Shown in pieces: positions 21,688 to 32,558 of a DNA stretch of 64,000 bases. The stretch spans positions 21,644,793-21,708,792 of the forward strand of contig OY757904.1 in NCBI GenBank assembly GCA_963585895.1, given 5' to 3'. The first letter of the stretch is position 1; each line of letters starts with the position of its first letter. The stretch is from Sepioteuthis lessoniana. Lineage: Eukaryota; Mollusca; Cephalopoda; Myopsida; Loliginidae. Made by a program: the position numbers and the translations under genes. The notes under the pieces are model-generated. The model saw only the letters and a program-made list of their open reading frames with translations, made no database searches and had not been told where the DNA came from.

Positions 21688-21850
21688 TGACCAAAAAAAA
21701 GCAACATAGAGAGTTGAAATAAAATGTGTTATTGATGTAGTTTATGATAAGACTATGTCCATTTAATATTTGGTAGGATATCCACATAAGCATCAGTTAC
21801 TGCCTGACAGCATCTGGTCATGATGAATGATGGCGATTCAATTTCTTCAC
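21688..21850 (-). mobile_element. Tc1-like transposon 3'-end remnant
   Basis: On the minus strand a short frame reads RCCQAV and then, after a one-base shift, GYPTKY-stop. This recalls the R.xAVI.A.GG.T.Y ending of Tc1-type transposases. It is followed by about 120 bp ending in a TTGGTCAATG-type sequence (21688-21700) that could be the terminal repeat. The other end was not found. Confidence 0.5.
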
Positions 21851-22865
21851 AGTATCATAAAGTGACATTTAACAATCATTTAACACAATTTGACCTCTTT
21901 TCAAACTCGGACAACTGCTTACAAGCCATTAGTAAAGGAGTAATCTCAAATTAGGGTATCAAATCAAGGAAAAGAAAATTCTATTTTTTATATTTCTGAG
22001 AAACTTCTTTTTAGAAAATGATGACTTTTTGCTATGGCTAAGGGAACTTTGGCAAAAATCATCAAGGAAAATGATCACTTCCTATCTGTGTCTAAAACCA
22101 TTGAAATTTCATTAAAATTTGTTGCAATAATAAAAAATTGTTCAGTTTCTTCAGTTCTTTTTTTTTTTTTTGGGTCCAATACAGTACAATTTTCATGTCT
22201 TTGTAAAAGAGACAGAAAAATAACAACTAAACATGTTTATTGTCTGAAAAATTAACCGTTAACAAAACTTAATGAAAATCTACTATATAAATATTCTAAT
22301 TCGGGTTTTGTAAACTTAAAAATTTGCATCTTATGATTTCTCATAACTGAGCTTTGGTCAAAATTTCGTAGAACAACTTATTTCTAGAATTGCTTCACAA
22401 GAAAGATACTGAATGACACGAACAAGACAGTTTTCGTCTTTAGAGCTGTCTTCATAAACATGTATTAGAAAAGTTAGAAAATTTGAATATACATATATAA
22501 AAATACACATAGACCAGTTATGGTAAGTGGAGGATAACAATGGTTCTTTTTGAGAGGAGGAATTTAACACTATATGAAGAATGCTTTGAATAGAAAATGA
22601 TTTTTTATAGACAAATTATTGTTTCAAGTCAAAAAGCTGTTGAACCAGCTTGATAAAAACCTTTACTAGTTAATCAACTGCAAGTTGTTTTATGTTTAAA
22701 AAAAATCCATGATATTCAAATGGTTAAAAAAATGACTATAATTATCACTACTAGATATAAAACTGAATATTTATTGATACAAGGAACAAAATCAACCAAA
22801 ATAATCACAGAAATCCTATTACTTTGAACCTACTGATTGTTTTTTCATGTATATTCTTGAGTTAT

Positions 22866-23110
22866 ACCGGCCCAATGGACTACTGGGTAGAGTGTTCACT
22901 AATGGACCGGGAGACTGGGGTTCAATCCCAGATCGAGTCATACCAATGACTCAAAAAATGGTACTTGATGCCACCTTGCTTAACACTCAGCATTATAAGG
23001 TAGGGATCAAGGGTAGTGGAGCAATCCAGAGAAAGGAGTAACACTCCCCCTACACATCGATGTAGTAGCTAAAGAGTCTCCCTCGACTATGGTCACCAAC
23101 TTTACTTACT
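22866..23110 (+). mobile_element. SINE-A copy, most complete
   Basis: Begins with a plausible A-box region (GGCCCAATGGACTACTGGGTAG), followed by GGGGTTCAATCCCAGATCGAG (B box), the CATACCAATGACTC, GGTACTTGATGCC, CTTAACACTCAGCATTATAAGG and GAGAAAGGAGTAAC blocks, and ends in a TTTACTTACTT tail. Confidence 0.9.
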
Positions 23111-23521
23111 TTTATTTTTGAGTAAAAAATATATATCAAACAATTCAATTATTATTGGTTTGTTATGCTTCCTTCAGTTTCTCCCTTTTACTATCTTCTC
23201 AAATAATCCTTAAAAAATAAAAAAAATAGAAAATCTCTGCACAGAACATATACAGTACTAATAAAATTTGCTGTCACAGGAAATGAGATCAAAAAGTACT
23301 GAAACTAATTTTTTAAAATTTGATGGATGTTTTAATTTTTTTTTTTTTATTAAGATATCCATCGTTCTTCCAGCAACACTTGTTTCCATATCTTAAGTTC
23401 CTGATAAAGGTTTACTAAAACCAAAGCATTTTAACACTGACTTTCCTTTATAATAAATTCTTCACCTTTTGATAACTTTGTCTTTTTATTTTTTTCATTC
23501 TGTCAGATTCATTTCCATTAC

Positions 23522-23751
23522 TGAAGTAGACCCAGGTTGGGACCACAAAAAGACAACCACCGAACACAGTATAAGTTTAAAGATATATTGATATTGAAGT
23601 AATAAGATATAGAGAAAAGTGGTGGCATAAGCTAGGCTTACTTGTCAGTTGAATATTGGTAGAGCATCCAATATTCTACGAGAGTACTTGGCTCTCGATT
23701 AATATAGAATTTGGAAGAGTCCATGAATGGGTAGGTAACGGTCCCATAACA
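23522..23751. mobile_element. Solo LTR, 230 bp, with 5-bp target duplication
   Basis: The segment starts TGAAGTAG and ends CATAACA, and is flanked on both sides by ATTAC (23517-23521 and 23752-23756). TG...CA ends plus a 5-bp duplication are the hallmark of LTR-element integration. No internal sequence is present, so it would be the product of LTR-LTR recombination. The family is unknown. Confidence 0.6.
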
Positions 23752-24309
23752 ATTACTTACTCCCATATCTCAGGTAATTAATTTAAAAAATATTCTAAAT
23801 TGAAGATCAAATAGATCTCTAGTAAAAAATGGGAAAGTAGAAGGCTGATGCTTAATACATACCCTCCCCCCGACTTTTGAATATTTTTTATATCATTGGT
23901 TATTTGTTTAAATTATAGCCACCATGAAAAAGTCTATATAGAGATTCTAAGAGACAAAAAAAAAAAATTTTAAATTACATTTACATAAATTCAATGAATT
24001 ATTATACAAACTGTTTGTATACATATTTTAAATAGCTTTTAGATCATTTATTTAGAGAAGTGCTTTGTTTTAGACAAAATTAATGTTGACAGAATGTATA
24101 TGTGGGTGTAATTTTTTATCAAAGATTGAAGCATGAGTTTTTGTTAAGAACTCTTAAATGATAATCTACAGACAAATGACATAAAGTGCATCAGGTTAAG
24201 TTATAATTAAACATAACTTTTTAAATCAAAATTTGTTTTAAAAAAAGTTGCAGTATTTATTGGTAAAACTTGTAACTCTATGGATAAATACTAGAGTAGA
24301 CTGGACTTT

Positions 24310-24425
24310 TTAAAATAAGTATGGGAACTGGCCTAGAAGGAAGACTCTGAATTCAAACTTCACTTAAAAATGACCCTGCGTCACATCCTGTTTGTGCAGA
24401 TGGGTAGGTAAATATATACACAAAC
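24310..24425 (+). mobile_element. SINE-B, 3' part only
   Basis: Shows GGAACTGGCCTAGAAGG, GAATTCAAACTTCACTTAAAAATGACC and CACATCCTGTTTGTGCAGATGG, the conserved 3' segment of the SINE-B family, without the tRNA-like head. Confidence 0.7.
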
Positions 24426-24647
24426 TTGTCACTATAACAGAGATCAGTACTTGCAAGCTTTGGTAGTAGTGTCAACATCATCTTATCTTATTGATTATAA
24501 AAATGAAATTATACTTAGTGCCTTGGCCAGACCTGGGTAGATATTAACATACACAGAAAACTTGTCTAACAATATCTTAGAAAGGAAGGCCAATTACAGA
24601 GAAAATCTTTAAGAATGTAATGTTTAATATAAAAATAAATAAAATAC

Positions 24648-24763
24648 CTGGTCAGCCTCAACAGTTGTATGATCATAATAACCAGGTACCAATTGGAACC
24701 GGCAGAATTCACCTCTATAGCCTCTGCCAATTGTACCGCACCCAATACCACCAATAGGAGCAC
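24648..24763 (-). CDS. GBA2: GBA2 internal exon (116 bp, phase 1 in, 0 out)
   Basis: The first two bases complete a glycine codon begun at the end of the 63487 exon. The exon then encodes [26 protein letters not shown] and EADQ, matching the glycine-rich GGIGGGT..RG.RG.FCRWQL.PG signature near the N-terminus of GBA2 proteins. The acceptor is TTCCTTCCTAG ending at 24764; the donor is GTATTT at 24647. One cysteine (GGIGCGT) replaces a glycine usual in vertebrate proteins. The signature and exact phase match to both neighbours make this exon secure. Confidence 0.96.
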
Positions 24764-25229
24764 CTAGGAAGGAAGAAAAAAAATTTTTCTCAAGTTGAAT
24801 CAGCTGAAAAACATCAATTAAAAGCAACAGGAAAAAAAAAAGGGAAATCGTAAGATTATATACAGAATTGAAGAAGGAAAACCCTAATTGAAGAGTAGGT
24901 AATAAACAAGCTTCTTGGTGAACTTTAGTACAATTAGATCAGCGTTTTTATTTTTGGTAAGCAGGAAGTAACTTATATTACTTTTGTTTAGGTCACTAAA
25001 AATGCTAAGGGCAATTACATTTGTGAGACAGTGTAAGAACTCAATACTAAAAGTTTTCATAGAAGGCAACATCTACAAAAATCTTCTTGAAGGTTAGAAA
25101 TTTGCAAGAGAGGAAATTGAACACAAATTTCTTGAAAAAGTAATAAGCACAAGTTGTTTACAGGAAATGAAAGAAGTATGAAATTTAGAAAAAAAATAAT
25201 GAGAACCTTATAAAGCTTCTCATTTGACA

Positions 25230-25345
25230 AGAAATGTTCAACAAATACAATGCCCTGTTGACTGTGGCTGTAGAATATGCCAACAGCAACTCTGCAGAGG
25301 GGTGAAGCCACCTGCTGGCCATGAGTGGTGACCTGTAATGCTTGA
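25230..25345 (-). repeat. W repeat, distal tail fragment
   Basis: Contains CTGTTGACTGTGGCTGTAGAATATGCC and CTCTGCAGAGGGGTGAAGCC, the far end of the tail module in reverse; further tail pieces (GTCCTGTGTATGACACTGAAC, GGGGAATGTGGAGTACC) lie at 25575-25680, separated by about 200 bp of other sequence. Confidence 0.65.
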
Positions 25346-25839
25346 GGATGGGATCATGGTGACATAGCAGTCAAAGTGGTCATGTAACTTGGAATACTCT
25401 ACTTTGGCTTTTATTGGACTAGATGAGTGGTGGGAGAGGCTTGGTCTGGTCAATCGGATGGTCATAACAAGCTCTAGCACCAATATATGATTGTCCTGAC
25501 CATATACTTCAAATGACTCTTTTTTATCTTACAGGTGCTAGAAGACTGTGGCTGAAAGTCAATTGCTTTAAGAAAAAAAAAAGACTGAGTGTCCTGTGTA
25601 TGACACTGAACTAAATCTGTTGGTGAGGCTACAGTCTTGGTATTTGGGGAATGTGGAGTACCATTTAACTGTGTGTAAACAAAAGATTAATATTGAATAG
25701 AATTATCAGTGTTAGATTGCAATACTTGAAACCATTTAACAGTGTGCAAACAAATGAGCTCTAACTCATTTAAAAATAATGTTACCAACAAACTATTTGT
25801 TTACAAGTCATATATACACAAACAGGATTTGGCATTACA

Positions 25840-25895
25840 TAACCTACAAGGGTTGGTATGCCACAAAACACCAACCAACCAACCAACCAACAATA
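25840..25895 (-). repeat. W repeat, head module
   Basis: Reverse head: GGTTGGTATGCCACAAAACACC followed by an (AACC)n run. Confidence 0.75.
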
Positions 25896-26154
25896 CTCTT
25901 TCTTTTACTTGCTAAATACCAACAAGATGGCAAATACTTAATAGATTTCTATGAAAAGAACTACATGATCCATGAACCTGTTAGGTTCCCTTATGTTACA
26001 GTGGTCCATGATGATATTTATGCTTCTGTTTAAGGAATGACAGATTCTAATGAACATTTCATAGTAATCTCCAACAAATCGAAGATTTGTTTTTGGTTTC
26101 GTAGTTTAATGGCATATTAACCTTCATGGGTAATTCCTTGCTAAAGTCATCCTT

Positions 26155-26285
26155 CTAGAAAAATAGTACTGGTACTATCTAACCCATAGCTAAAGAGGAG
26201 AAGGAAGTTCATGCATTTCCCAAGAGTATTAGTCCAAAAGTAAATGACTTATGTCATGTAGTCTACCACTGAGAGGAGAGAAACA
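26155..26285 (-). mobile_element. SINE-B fragment
   Basis: Shows TAACCCATAGCTAAAGAGGAGAAGG and TTTCCCAAGAGTATTAGTCC, matching the central part of the reverse SINE-B copies. Confidence 0.6.
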
Positions 26286-26289
26286 AGAA

Positions 26290-26727
26290 ATTTCCCCTCG
26301 TGTTGAAATTTATTCATTGTGTTGTTTGCCTTTTGCATGTTCCTTTTCAGCTTCATTTGCTTCAATTTATTCTCGCTAAATGTCCTATTCGTCTTTAAAA
26401 ATATTACATGGGAAATTGGAATTGTTGACTACGATAAATAATAATATTATATCTAAACCTAGAGGCCCATATCTTCCATTATCCTAGGGGTAGGAAGACG
26501 AAGTGGTCTGGTGGGTGTGTGTAACGTCAAATTTGGAAACCCCTTGCCAGCGGCGGTCAGTCTAGCCCCAAATTAACCCCCACATTATCTGCCAGTTCCC
26601 ATGTGCCCGAAAAAAAGACTTAACTAGGACTTATTCTGCGAGGGATCAAGTGCCAGACTGCCTTGACTTCACACGTACGAAAAATAAACTCCCATCTTGG
26701 GATAAATATTTTATGCCACGTCACACT
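26290..26727 (+). repeat. Old partial solo LTR of the Gmr1-like family
   Basis: Reading forward this matches the minus strand of the 3889-4925 LTR over its last ~440 bp, with clear divergence and small indels. Examples: a CAGCTTC..TT block, GGCCTGGTGGGTGTGTG against GGTCTGGTGGGTGTGTG, GATCAAGTGCCA, CTTCACACGT, and an end CCACGTCACA against CCGTCACA. No primer site and no coding region follows, so it is a solo or decayed LTR, opposite in orientation to the young copy and much older. The 5' part is missing or too diverged to see. Confidence 0.82.
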
Positions 26728-26969
26728 TACGACAATGTCACAGTCCAACATGGAAGCCACTATGACATAGGGACTCCTCCTTTGTCAATAATTGGGATGA
26801 TTAAAAAAAGATTGTTTTTCATGAATATAGATCCCATGAAATTATTATTTAGTTACAAATTGTAATGGAAATTGCTTTATTCTCCAAGTTTGAGCATTTT
26901 AAATATGTTGCTTTAATAAAATATCTCACTATGATGTGCTATTTTTGGTAGGTTTTGGTTAAATATATA

Positions 26970-27020
26970 CAAAGGAAGGCTTTGACATCAAATGACCCAC
27001 AAAGGTTGATATGCGACTAA
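26970..27020 (-). repeat. W repeat, head fragment
   Basis: TTTGACATCAAATGACCCACAAAGGTTGATATGCGAC-type sequence, reverse head without the AACC run. Confidence 0.6.
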
Positions 27021-27315
27021 AAACAAAGAAACTGAAACAAAAAAAATATATACATACAAATATGAGAATTTTAGTACTATCTGGATAATGACCAAGTTCT
27101 CAAGGTAATTAAACCAAAATAACACACATAAAACATTGAGAGGAAATAATAAATAGAAATTTAATGAACATGTTTCTTTTATAATAATTGCTTAATCAAA
27201 ATGACCAGTCATTATACATTTTAAACAAATTTATTCATAAAGGCAAAAAAAAGAAAAAAAAAAAAATGAAAGGTTTATGGTTAAATTTTAACTTCTATAA
27301 CCAGTTTGTATTAGG

Positions 27316-27440
27316 GTACCTCGGGTGGTGTAATGGTTAGCAAACTAGATGAGTAAACCTACACAAAGGAGTTAGAGTTTCATTGGGTGTCCTATTCATA
27401 TGGCCTTATGCCACATCTAAGCAAAGAGCTTAGTAAATTA
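27316..27440 (+). mobile_element. SINE-C copy (tRNA-derived)
   Basis: Starts at a TACCTCGGGTGGTGTAATGG segment with the A-box-like GGTGTAATGGTTAGC, has a B-box region GGAGTTAGAGTTTCATT, and the shared tail TATGGCCTTATGCCACATCTAAGC...GCTTAGTA. It aligns throughout with the precise copy at 48467. Confidence 0.85.
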
Positions 27441-27599
27441 CTATAATCAGTTGGTCTTTAAAGTCTTAACAGGAAGGTTTCTCAAGGAAAAGAAATTAAA
27501 ATTTGAATATTGCAATAAATTCATTATTTATTTCTGATCCATGATGATATTTACATGGTGCGTTCAAGAAATATTAAAACCATATAACTGCTTAAAAAA

Positions 27600-27650
27600 A
27601 AGACTTTGGCATTAAATAAAACAAGGATTGGCTTCCCATAAAACCAACCC
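27600..27650 (-). repeat. W repeat, head module
   Basis: Shows TTTGGCATTAAATAAAAC, GGCTTCCCATAAAACCAACCC; reverse head. Confidence 0.6.
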
Positions 27651-28074
27651 AACATTCATCTCTTACTAGTTCATTCAAAATGTGAGACTGGTCCTACACA
27701 AACCTTAGCTACTATAATCAAATTGCCTTAGTAGTTTATTTGCTAAGCTCTGACTTAATTAATGGTCAATTGATGAACATTATTATTATTTATCATTATA
27801 TGCTATATGTATATGACTGTGTTTAATCTTATGCAAATAGGATATTAATCAAAAGGTACAGTATAAAGTTATTTTAGAGATTACTTGATTTGACAGACTG
27901 TCAATACTTGTTGGGTTATTTGAAGCTGAAGTCTTTTTTAAAAGTAATTATATGGTTTCAAGTAATTTATAATAATCTTTTGTAAACAATTAACTTCAAG
28001 TAACTATTCTTAATACAAATTATTTGTTCTCAGTTATATGGTTTCAAGTATTCCTATCAAGTACTAATAACTTT

Positions 28075-28295
28075 AGATAGATCTATTTGACTCATAGTAG
28101 CAAGTACTATCACTCCAGGTCAGAGTGGATTAAGGAGTAATGGCAATGAAAGAGTAACTCATCCTTTCCCAGAGTTCCAGAACTGTATCTTTATTACTGG
28201 ATACAGTTTTGTGTTATACTCAGTGTGGGGAGGAAAATTTCTTATACTTTTGCAAGTGATGTAGTGTCTTCTAAGCTCTGCTGACAGGGAAGTCT
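28075..28295 (+). repeat. W repeat, tail module
   Basis: TTGACTCATAGTAGCAAGTACTATC, CCAGGTCAGAGTGG, the GTGTTATACTCAGTG segment and TAGTGTCTTCTAAGCTCTGCTGACAGG. Body-like TTTCAAGTAA/TATTCC units precede it from about 27900. Confidence 0.8.
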
Positions 28296-28363
28296 GAAAA
28301 ATGTCTATGACAATATTTAAGAAATTTAACATTTATAGATTGCAAATTGATTCCTGAATAAAA

Positions 28364-28370
<7 letters not shown>

Positions 28371-28407
<37 letters not shown>
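28371..28407. repeat. (AT)n microsatellite
   Basis: Pure dinucleotide run of about 36 bp. Confidence 0.95.
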
Positions 28408-28410
<3 letters not shown>

Positions 28411-28621
28411 GTAAATAATTTAGTTTGCATGAGTTTCTCTAGGATGTATCATGAACATTTTTGGAGATATAAATACATATTTTCCAAGAATAAGAAATCC
28501 TCAAAATTGGTTAAATATATATATATATTACATCAATTTCCATTAGAACTGACTAAATAAATCAGTAAATTTTCAAATTTTGACTTATAGCTAAAATAAT
28601 TACATATTTCTTATCCATGTA

Positions 28622-28858
28622 TGTAAGTAATGTTGGTGACCTGAAGGCTCCCCTTTCAATAGCTAACGGCACCAAGGTATAGGGGAGGGCACTACTCCAT
28701 TCCCTGGATTGCTCCACTTTACCCTTGATACGTACCTTATAATGCTGAGTGTTAAGAAAGGCAGCATCAAGTACCATTTTTTGAGTCTTTGGTATGACTC
28801 AACCTGGGATTGAACCCCAGTCTCCCGGACTACTGGTGAACACTAACCATTATGCCAT
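28622..28858 (-). mobile_element. SINE-A copy
   Basis: Reverse copy: AGTAATGTTGGTGACC, the CACTACTCCATTCCCTGG block, TTATAATGCTGAGTGTTAAG, GACTCAACCTGGGATTGAACC (B box) and an A-box-like end ATTATGCCATTAC. Confidence 0.88.
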
Positions 28859-29959
28859 TACTTATCCACGTAATTGATTTATATTCTAGTCCAGGAAAAC
28901 ACCAAAGGCAGACAGATCCTCCCATTCAGAATACTGGTTTGATATTATCTTACTACTCTGTTCTTATGCTAGTCTCAACTAAACAGAGTAAGTATCTACA
29001 CCTCTAAATTTATATTATCACAATAGAAACTATGTGTGTTGAGAGTGGATGATTAGCCTTTTGAGGACAACAGTAGTCATTGTAGCCTTTTAGCTAAACC
29101 TACTTGAAAATGGACTATTATTCTCTGGCCAGGATCATTTACAGCACAAGATGTGTAAGTATAAAGGTTGTGGTATACAACATTAAAAATCCTAGCTTGA
29201 ATAATAAAAGAACTATTGATTAAAACCCCTCTATCTTCTCCAGCATGTTTTATGGGAAACAGCATTAATGGACACTAGAAAATAATTTCACAGGGGAAAA
29301 AGTTTTTTCTTAGAGTTAAATAATTCAGTTATTTTTGCTGATAAATAATCTAAGGGTTAAGGAAATTGGGGAGTAAAATTAGAATGAGTTTAAAATTGTT
29401 TTTTTTTTAGTTACTTTTAAAGACATTTCATCAAAAGACGTTAAAGTCAGTATTTATTCAATACAACCACCACAGACAGGTTATGACAAAAGATCAATGT
29501 TTAAGCTGGTTTGAATTCAGTTTTCCTGCTAGACTGGTTGTCTAAGTTCATGTATATGATAAATCTGCTGTCTCTTTGGAATGAAAATTATCTGAGATAG
29601 TAGTGAGTTTATTTCTGTTATCTATTCTTGTCTAGGAGCTGAAAAGAATTTCCAAATTTGCCTTGAAAGATAGACAAGATTTAGAGGTTAGTGCTATACA
29701 ATCTTCTATGCTCTGATCAACAAATTCACTTGTATTATTCCAAAATATACAATGCCACCCATAGTATAAATATTTATCTGTCCTTACCAGGATGTTTAAC
29801 ATGGCATAAAGGTTAATGAGCCAGGCAAGCAGAACATTGCTGGTGACTTTGATTCTCACTGAATGACCTGTATTCTCACCTTGTACTAAACTAAACTAAG
29901 CTTAGTAAATGACATATCTCTCCTTTTTAATTTCTTTCTCACATTACCCAACACACACA

Positions 29960-30095
29960 CACAGGCAAAATAAATGGATTTATGCCTTTCCCAGGGGCAT
30001 TCGCCTCAAATAAAATGCAAACAGCTTCATCCAGGTTTTGAACTTGAGTTGACAATTCCATTTCCCATGATGCTAAGTGCGCCAAAGTAGCAATA
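29960..30095 (-). mobile_element. SINE-B, 5' half
   Basis: Reverse copy with GCCTTTCCCAGGGGCATT and TCCAGGTTTTGAACTTGAG (B-box side), ending in ATGCTAAGTGCGCC near the expected start of the tRNA-like head. Confidence 0.65.
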
Positions 30096-30128
30096 AAGAA
30101 TACTGTGATCACAAAATATTTTATATTA

Positions 30129-31027
30129 CAGGACGGAACGATAAAATTGTCGCCCTAGAAAAGATGACATGATTCCATTTCCATTTAATGAAAACTGGTT
30201 TTCTTTTTTTGTTGCAGACCATCTACTAGTTGGCCAGTTGTGTACAAATTCGAAGAGCGATAGGAGCCTTCTATCATGTCTGAAAGTGACACAATGTTCA
30301 ATGAGCGAGATCAGAGATGCGCCACTGTACAACTCATGCGCTCTACCGATCAAAGTTATGACAACAGGACCATTGCAAGCACCCTCAAAATGCAAATCTG
30401 GATTGCCACGAATAACAGGGACGTGCCCAGGGTGATGAGAACAAAGTTTCCCGCAACGGTTATGGTCTTTGGTGTGGTTTCAAGTGAGGCCACATCATAT
30501 CATCTCACATTTTCGAAGTCGGCTTGAAAGTCAACATCAAAGTGTACCTGGATGTGCTGAAGAGTGTGGTGATCTCCTGGTGTAATAAGGTGGCCGGTGG
30601 CAGAGCCTGGGTGTGGCAGCAAGACTCGACGCTGGCCCACAAGTCCAAAGAGACCTAGGCTTGGCTTCAGAAGGAGTGCTACGACTTTGTACCCTTCTCT
30701 CACTGGCCTCCCTCCTCCCCTGACCTGAACCCGCAGGACTACTTCGTTTGGTCATACGTCAAGAATATCACCAACATGACCTCCCACAACAACAAAGCCA
30801 CCCTGATCGCCGCCATTCGCCAAGCTCCAGCCGGTGCTTGTGGAAAAAGCATGCTCCCAGTTCCGGATCCGTATTGAGGTGGTGATTGAAGCTGAAGGCA
30901 GCTACATTGAATAGATGTTAGCTCTACTACATAATCAAGTTACCTAAATTAATTTTTTCAATTAAAGTTTTAAAATAAAGCTGTAGTTTTGTTTTCTTTA
31001 GGATGACAATTTTATTGTTCCACCCTG
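30129..31027 (+). mobile_element. Mariner-type (DD37D) element, internally deleted, with TIRs
   Basis: The two ends are inverted repeats of about 30 bp with few mismatches (CAGGACGGAACGATAAAATT against CAGGGTGGAACAATAAAATT). Both are bordered by TA (30127-30128 and 31028-31029), as in Tc1/mariner insertions. The interior holds the transposase start and C-terminal half only. At 0.9 kb it is shorter than an autonomous element (usually about 1.3 kb). Confidence 0.88.
30276..30914 (+). pseudogene. Deleted and frameshifted mariner-type transposase
   Basis: The N-terminus (MSESDTMFNERDQRCATVQL) looks like the helix-turn-helix start of mariner relatives. It then jumps to MRTKFPATVMVFGVVSS, which lies well after the first catalytic aspartate, so the DNA-binding to catalytic-core segment is deleted. 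A frameshift near 30495 moves the frame to VYLDVLKSVV, VWQQDSTLAH (second aspartate) and SPDLNPQDYFVW (third aspartate). Counting residues between the QQD and PQD aspartates gives 37, the spacing of the maT-type group. An in-frame TAG at about 30655 and a second frameshift near 30840 follow, before EAEGSYIE-stop at 30914. It cannot encode an active enzyme. Confidence 0.85.
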
Positions 31028-31084
31028 TAAAAAGTGTAAACTGCAGAATTTTTACGCAACTGCTATTCACTGCTGGACTGCCAA

Positions 31085-31162
31085 AACTGTTACAGAGAAG
31101 AGGTCTTACCCCATAGCAGAGATGCCGTCAGTATATTCTGCAGCCCTAGCCGAGTGGACTTA
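31085..31162 (+). repeat. W repeat, distal tail fragment
   Basis: AGGTCTTACCCCATAGCAG, GTCAGTATATTCTGCAGCCC, GCCGAGTGG; the last 75 bp of the tail directly beside the mariner element. Confidence 0.75.
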
Positions 31163-31998
31163 TGCAAAAAGAGAAAATCTATAACATTCTTTATAAGTCA
31201 CTGCCATAACAGGTTTAATTCTCATCAGTTCAAACTTTTGATATAGGTATGTTCCAAAACTAATGCTTCCTATTTATTTCCATGTAAATTAATGAGTGAC
31301 TAATATAAAATCTTCTCATTCTTGGTGAAATTGCATATGGTGACTATATGCAAAAACGGTGTTTTGTAGCTAAAAACTATCTCAAGCCAATGATGTAAAA
31401 TGGTTACTAACACAAATGTTTCATCAACTTCAAAAATAGAAAAAGATCCATGAGTGTTAATTTCTTAAAATAACTTATCTCTATTTTGTGGCCAAAAGCT
31501 AATAGAATACCCAACCATCCTTTTTTTTTCTTTCTTCAAATATTAGATAATTAAAAAACATAGGAAAAAAACTCAAGACACAAGAGTTTTTACATTGATC
31601 CTCTGGTGAGTAGTTGAATATTAGCTTATCTGAGGACTGTCATTAGCTTTTATCCTGTTTTTATCATTACCCTATTTTATACTTGGAAAACCAAATGTGT
31701 GCGAGTATATATGCTCCCCCTACCAAGGGTTGAGTACTTTAGAGAAAGAATTATTGGTTCCAATCACGTAATGTAAAGCTCTTCTAACGAATTGAGCACT
31801 ACGGCATCCAATCGCAAAATGTAAACAAACGAAAGTTAATGCATATGCGTTAATTCCCGAGCTGATGTTGAGTCATAGGCTTGACCAAGGGGTATGTCAT
31901 CTGCTTGATGTAAAGTTAGGCAGGTCTTGGCTTGGAGCATCTTGTGTGTCGAGCCACACTGAAGAGTTGTGATACAATGAAACAATCCGTCAGTAGAT

Positions 31999-32038
<40 letters not shown>
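31999..32038. repeat. (AT)n microsatellite
   Basis: Pure AT run of about 40 bp. Confidence 0.95.
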
Positions 32039-32042
<4 letters not shown>

Positions 32043-32359
32043 TTTATAACTATTTCTACAACTCAAGTGGCATGGAAAATAAAACAAAACAGATAATACA
32101 ATTTGTAAATAAAAAAGATATTTCAAACCAATATCTGGAAAAAAAAAATCATTAAAAAAAGAAAGGACTAAAAACATTTGTACAGTTCGAAAATAATCAA
32201 CCAGTACCACAATGCCAAGCCAAAATAAAAAAAATACCAACAGAGTTACTTAAGCTAATAATGTAAAAGTGCAAAACACACTAAGTAGAGCAAAACTAGA
32301 ATACCTAAAAGAGCTAGAAAATACCTACCCAGGTTTCACCTAACGGATCTTCAGGATAA

Positions 32360-32361
<2 letters not shown>

Positions 32362-32407
<46 letters not shown>
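32362..32407. repeat. Palindromic compound microsatellite (TG)n(TA)n(CA)n
   Basis: The TG run, AT run and CA run together can fold on themselves into a hairpin over the whole length. Confidence 0.92.
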
Positions 32408-32513
32408 TTGCACCAGAGAACTTGTGCGGCCGCATTTGTCTAGATTAGATGTATGTAAATAACTGTCAAGAGAACAGACCCAGACTTTATATTCTCCATC
32501 TGTTGAACCGAAA

Positions 32514-32558
32514 ATATCAGTCCTGAGTTTTATCCTCCATGGATTTCAGGACTGATAT
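32514..32558. repeat. 13-bp perfect stem, 19-nt loop hairpin
   Basis: The arms ATATCAGTCCTGA and TCAGGACTGATAT are perfect complements. It lies in a less AT-rich 130-bp block (32400-32530) that may belong to an unrecognised element. Confidence 0.85.

Larger units (their letters stand above)
19226..24647 (-). other. GBA2: GBA2 intron, 5.4 kb
   Basis: Donor GTATTT at 24647 and acceptor TTACAG at 19226. Contents: tRNA-like SINE (19673-19758), SINE-B copies, an inverted-CCAAT hairpin (20433-20459), a Tc1 remnant (21688-21850), SINE-A (22866-23110) and a solo LTR (23522-23751). The stretches 19260-19480, 21100-21680, 21900-22840, 23110-23510 and 23760-24300 hold only AT-rich sequence and short homopolymers. 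20340-20660 is less AT-rich but unclassified. Confidence 0.9.

Noticed and set aside
30500-30755. Minus ORFs of 67 and 72 codons
   Set aside because: Antisense of the mariner-type transposase, which is the real signal.
32425-32445. NotI site next to TCTAGA, looking like a cloning linker
   Set aside because: No vector sequence surrounds it and the flanks continue as genomic DNA; taken as chance.
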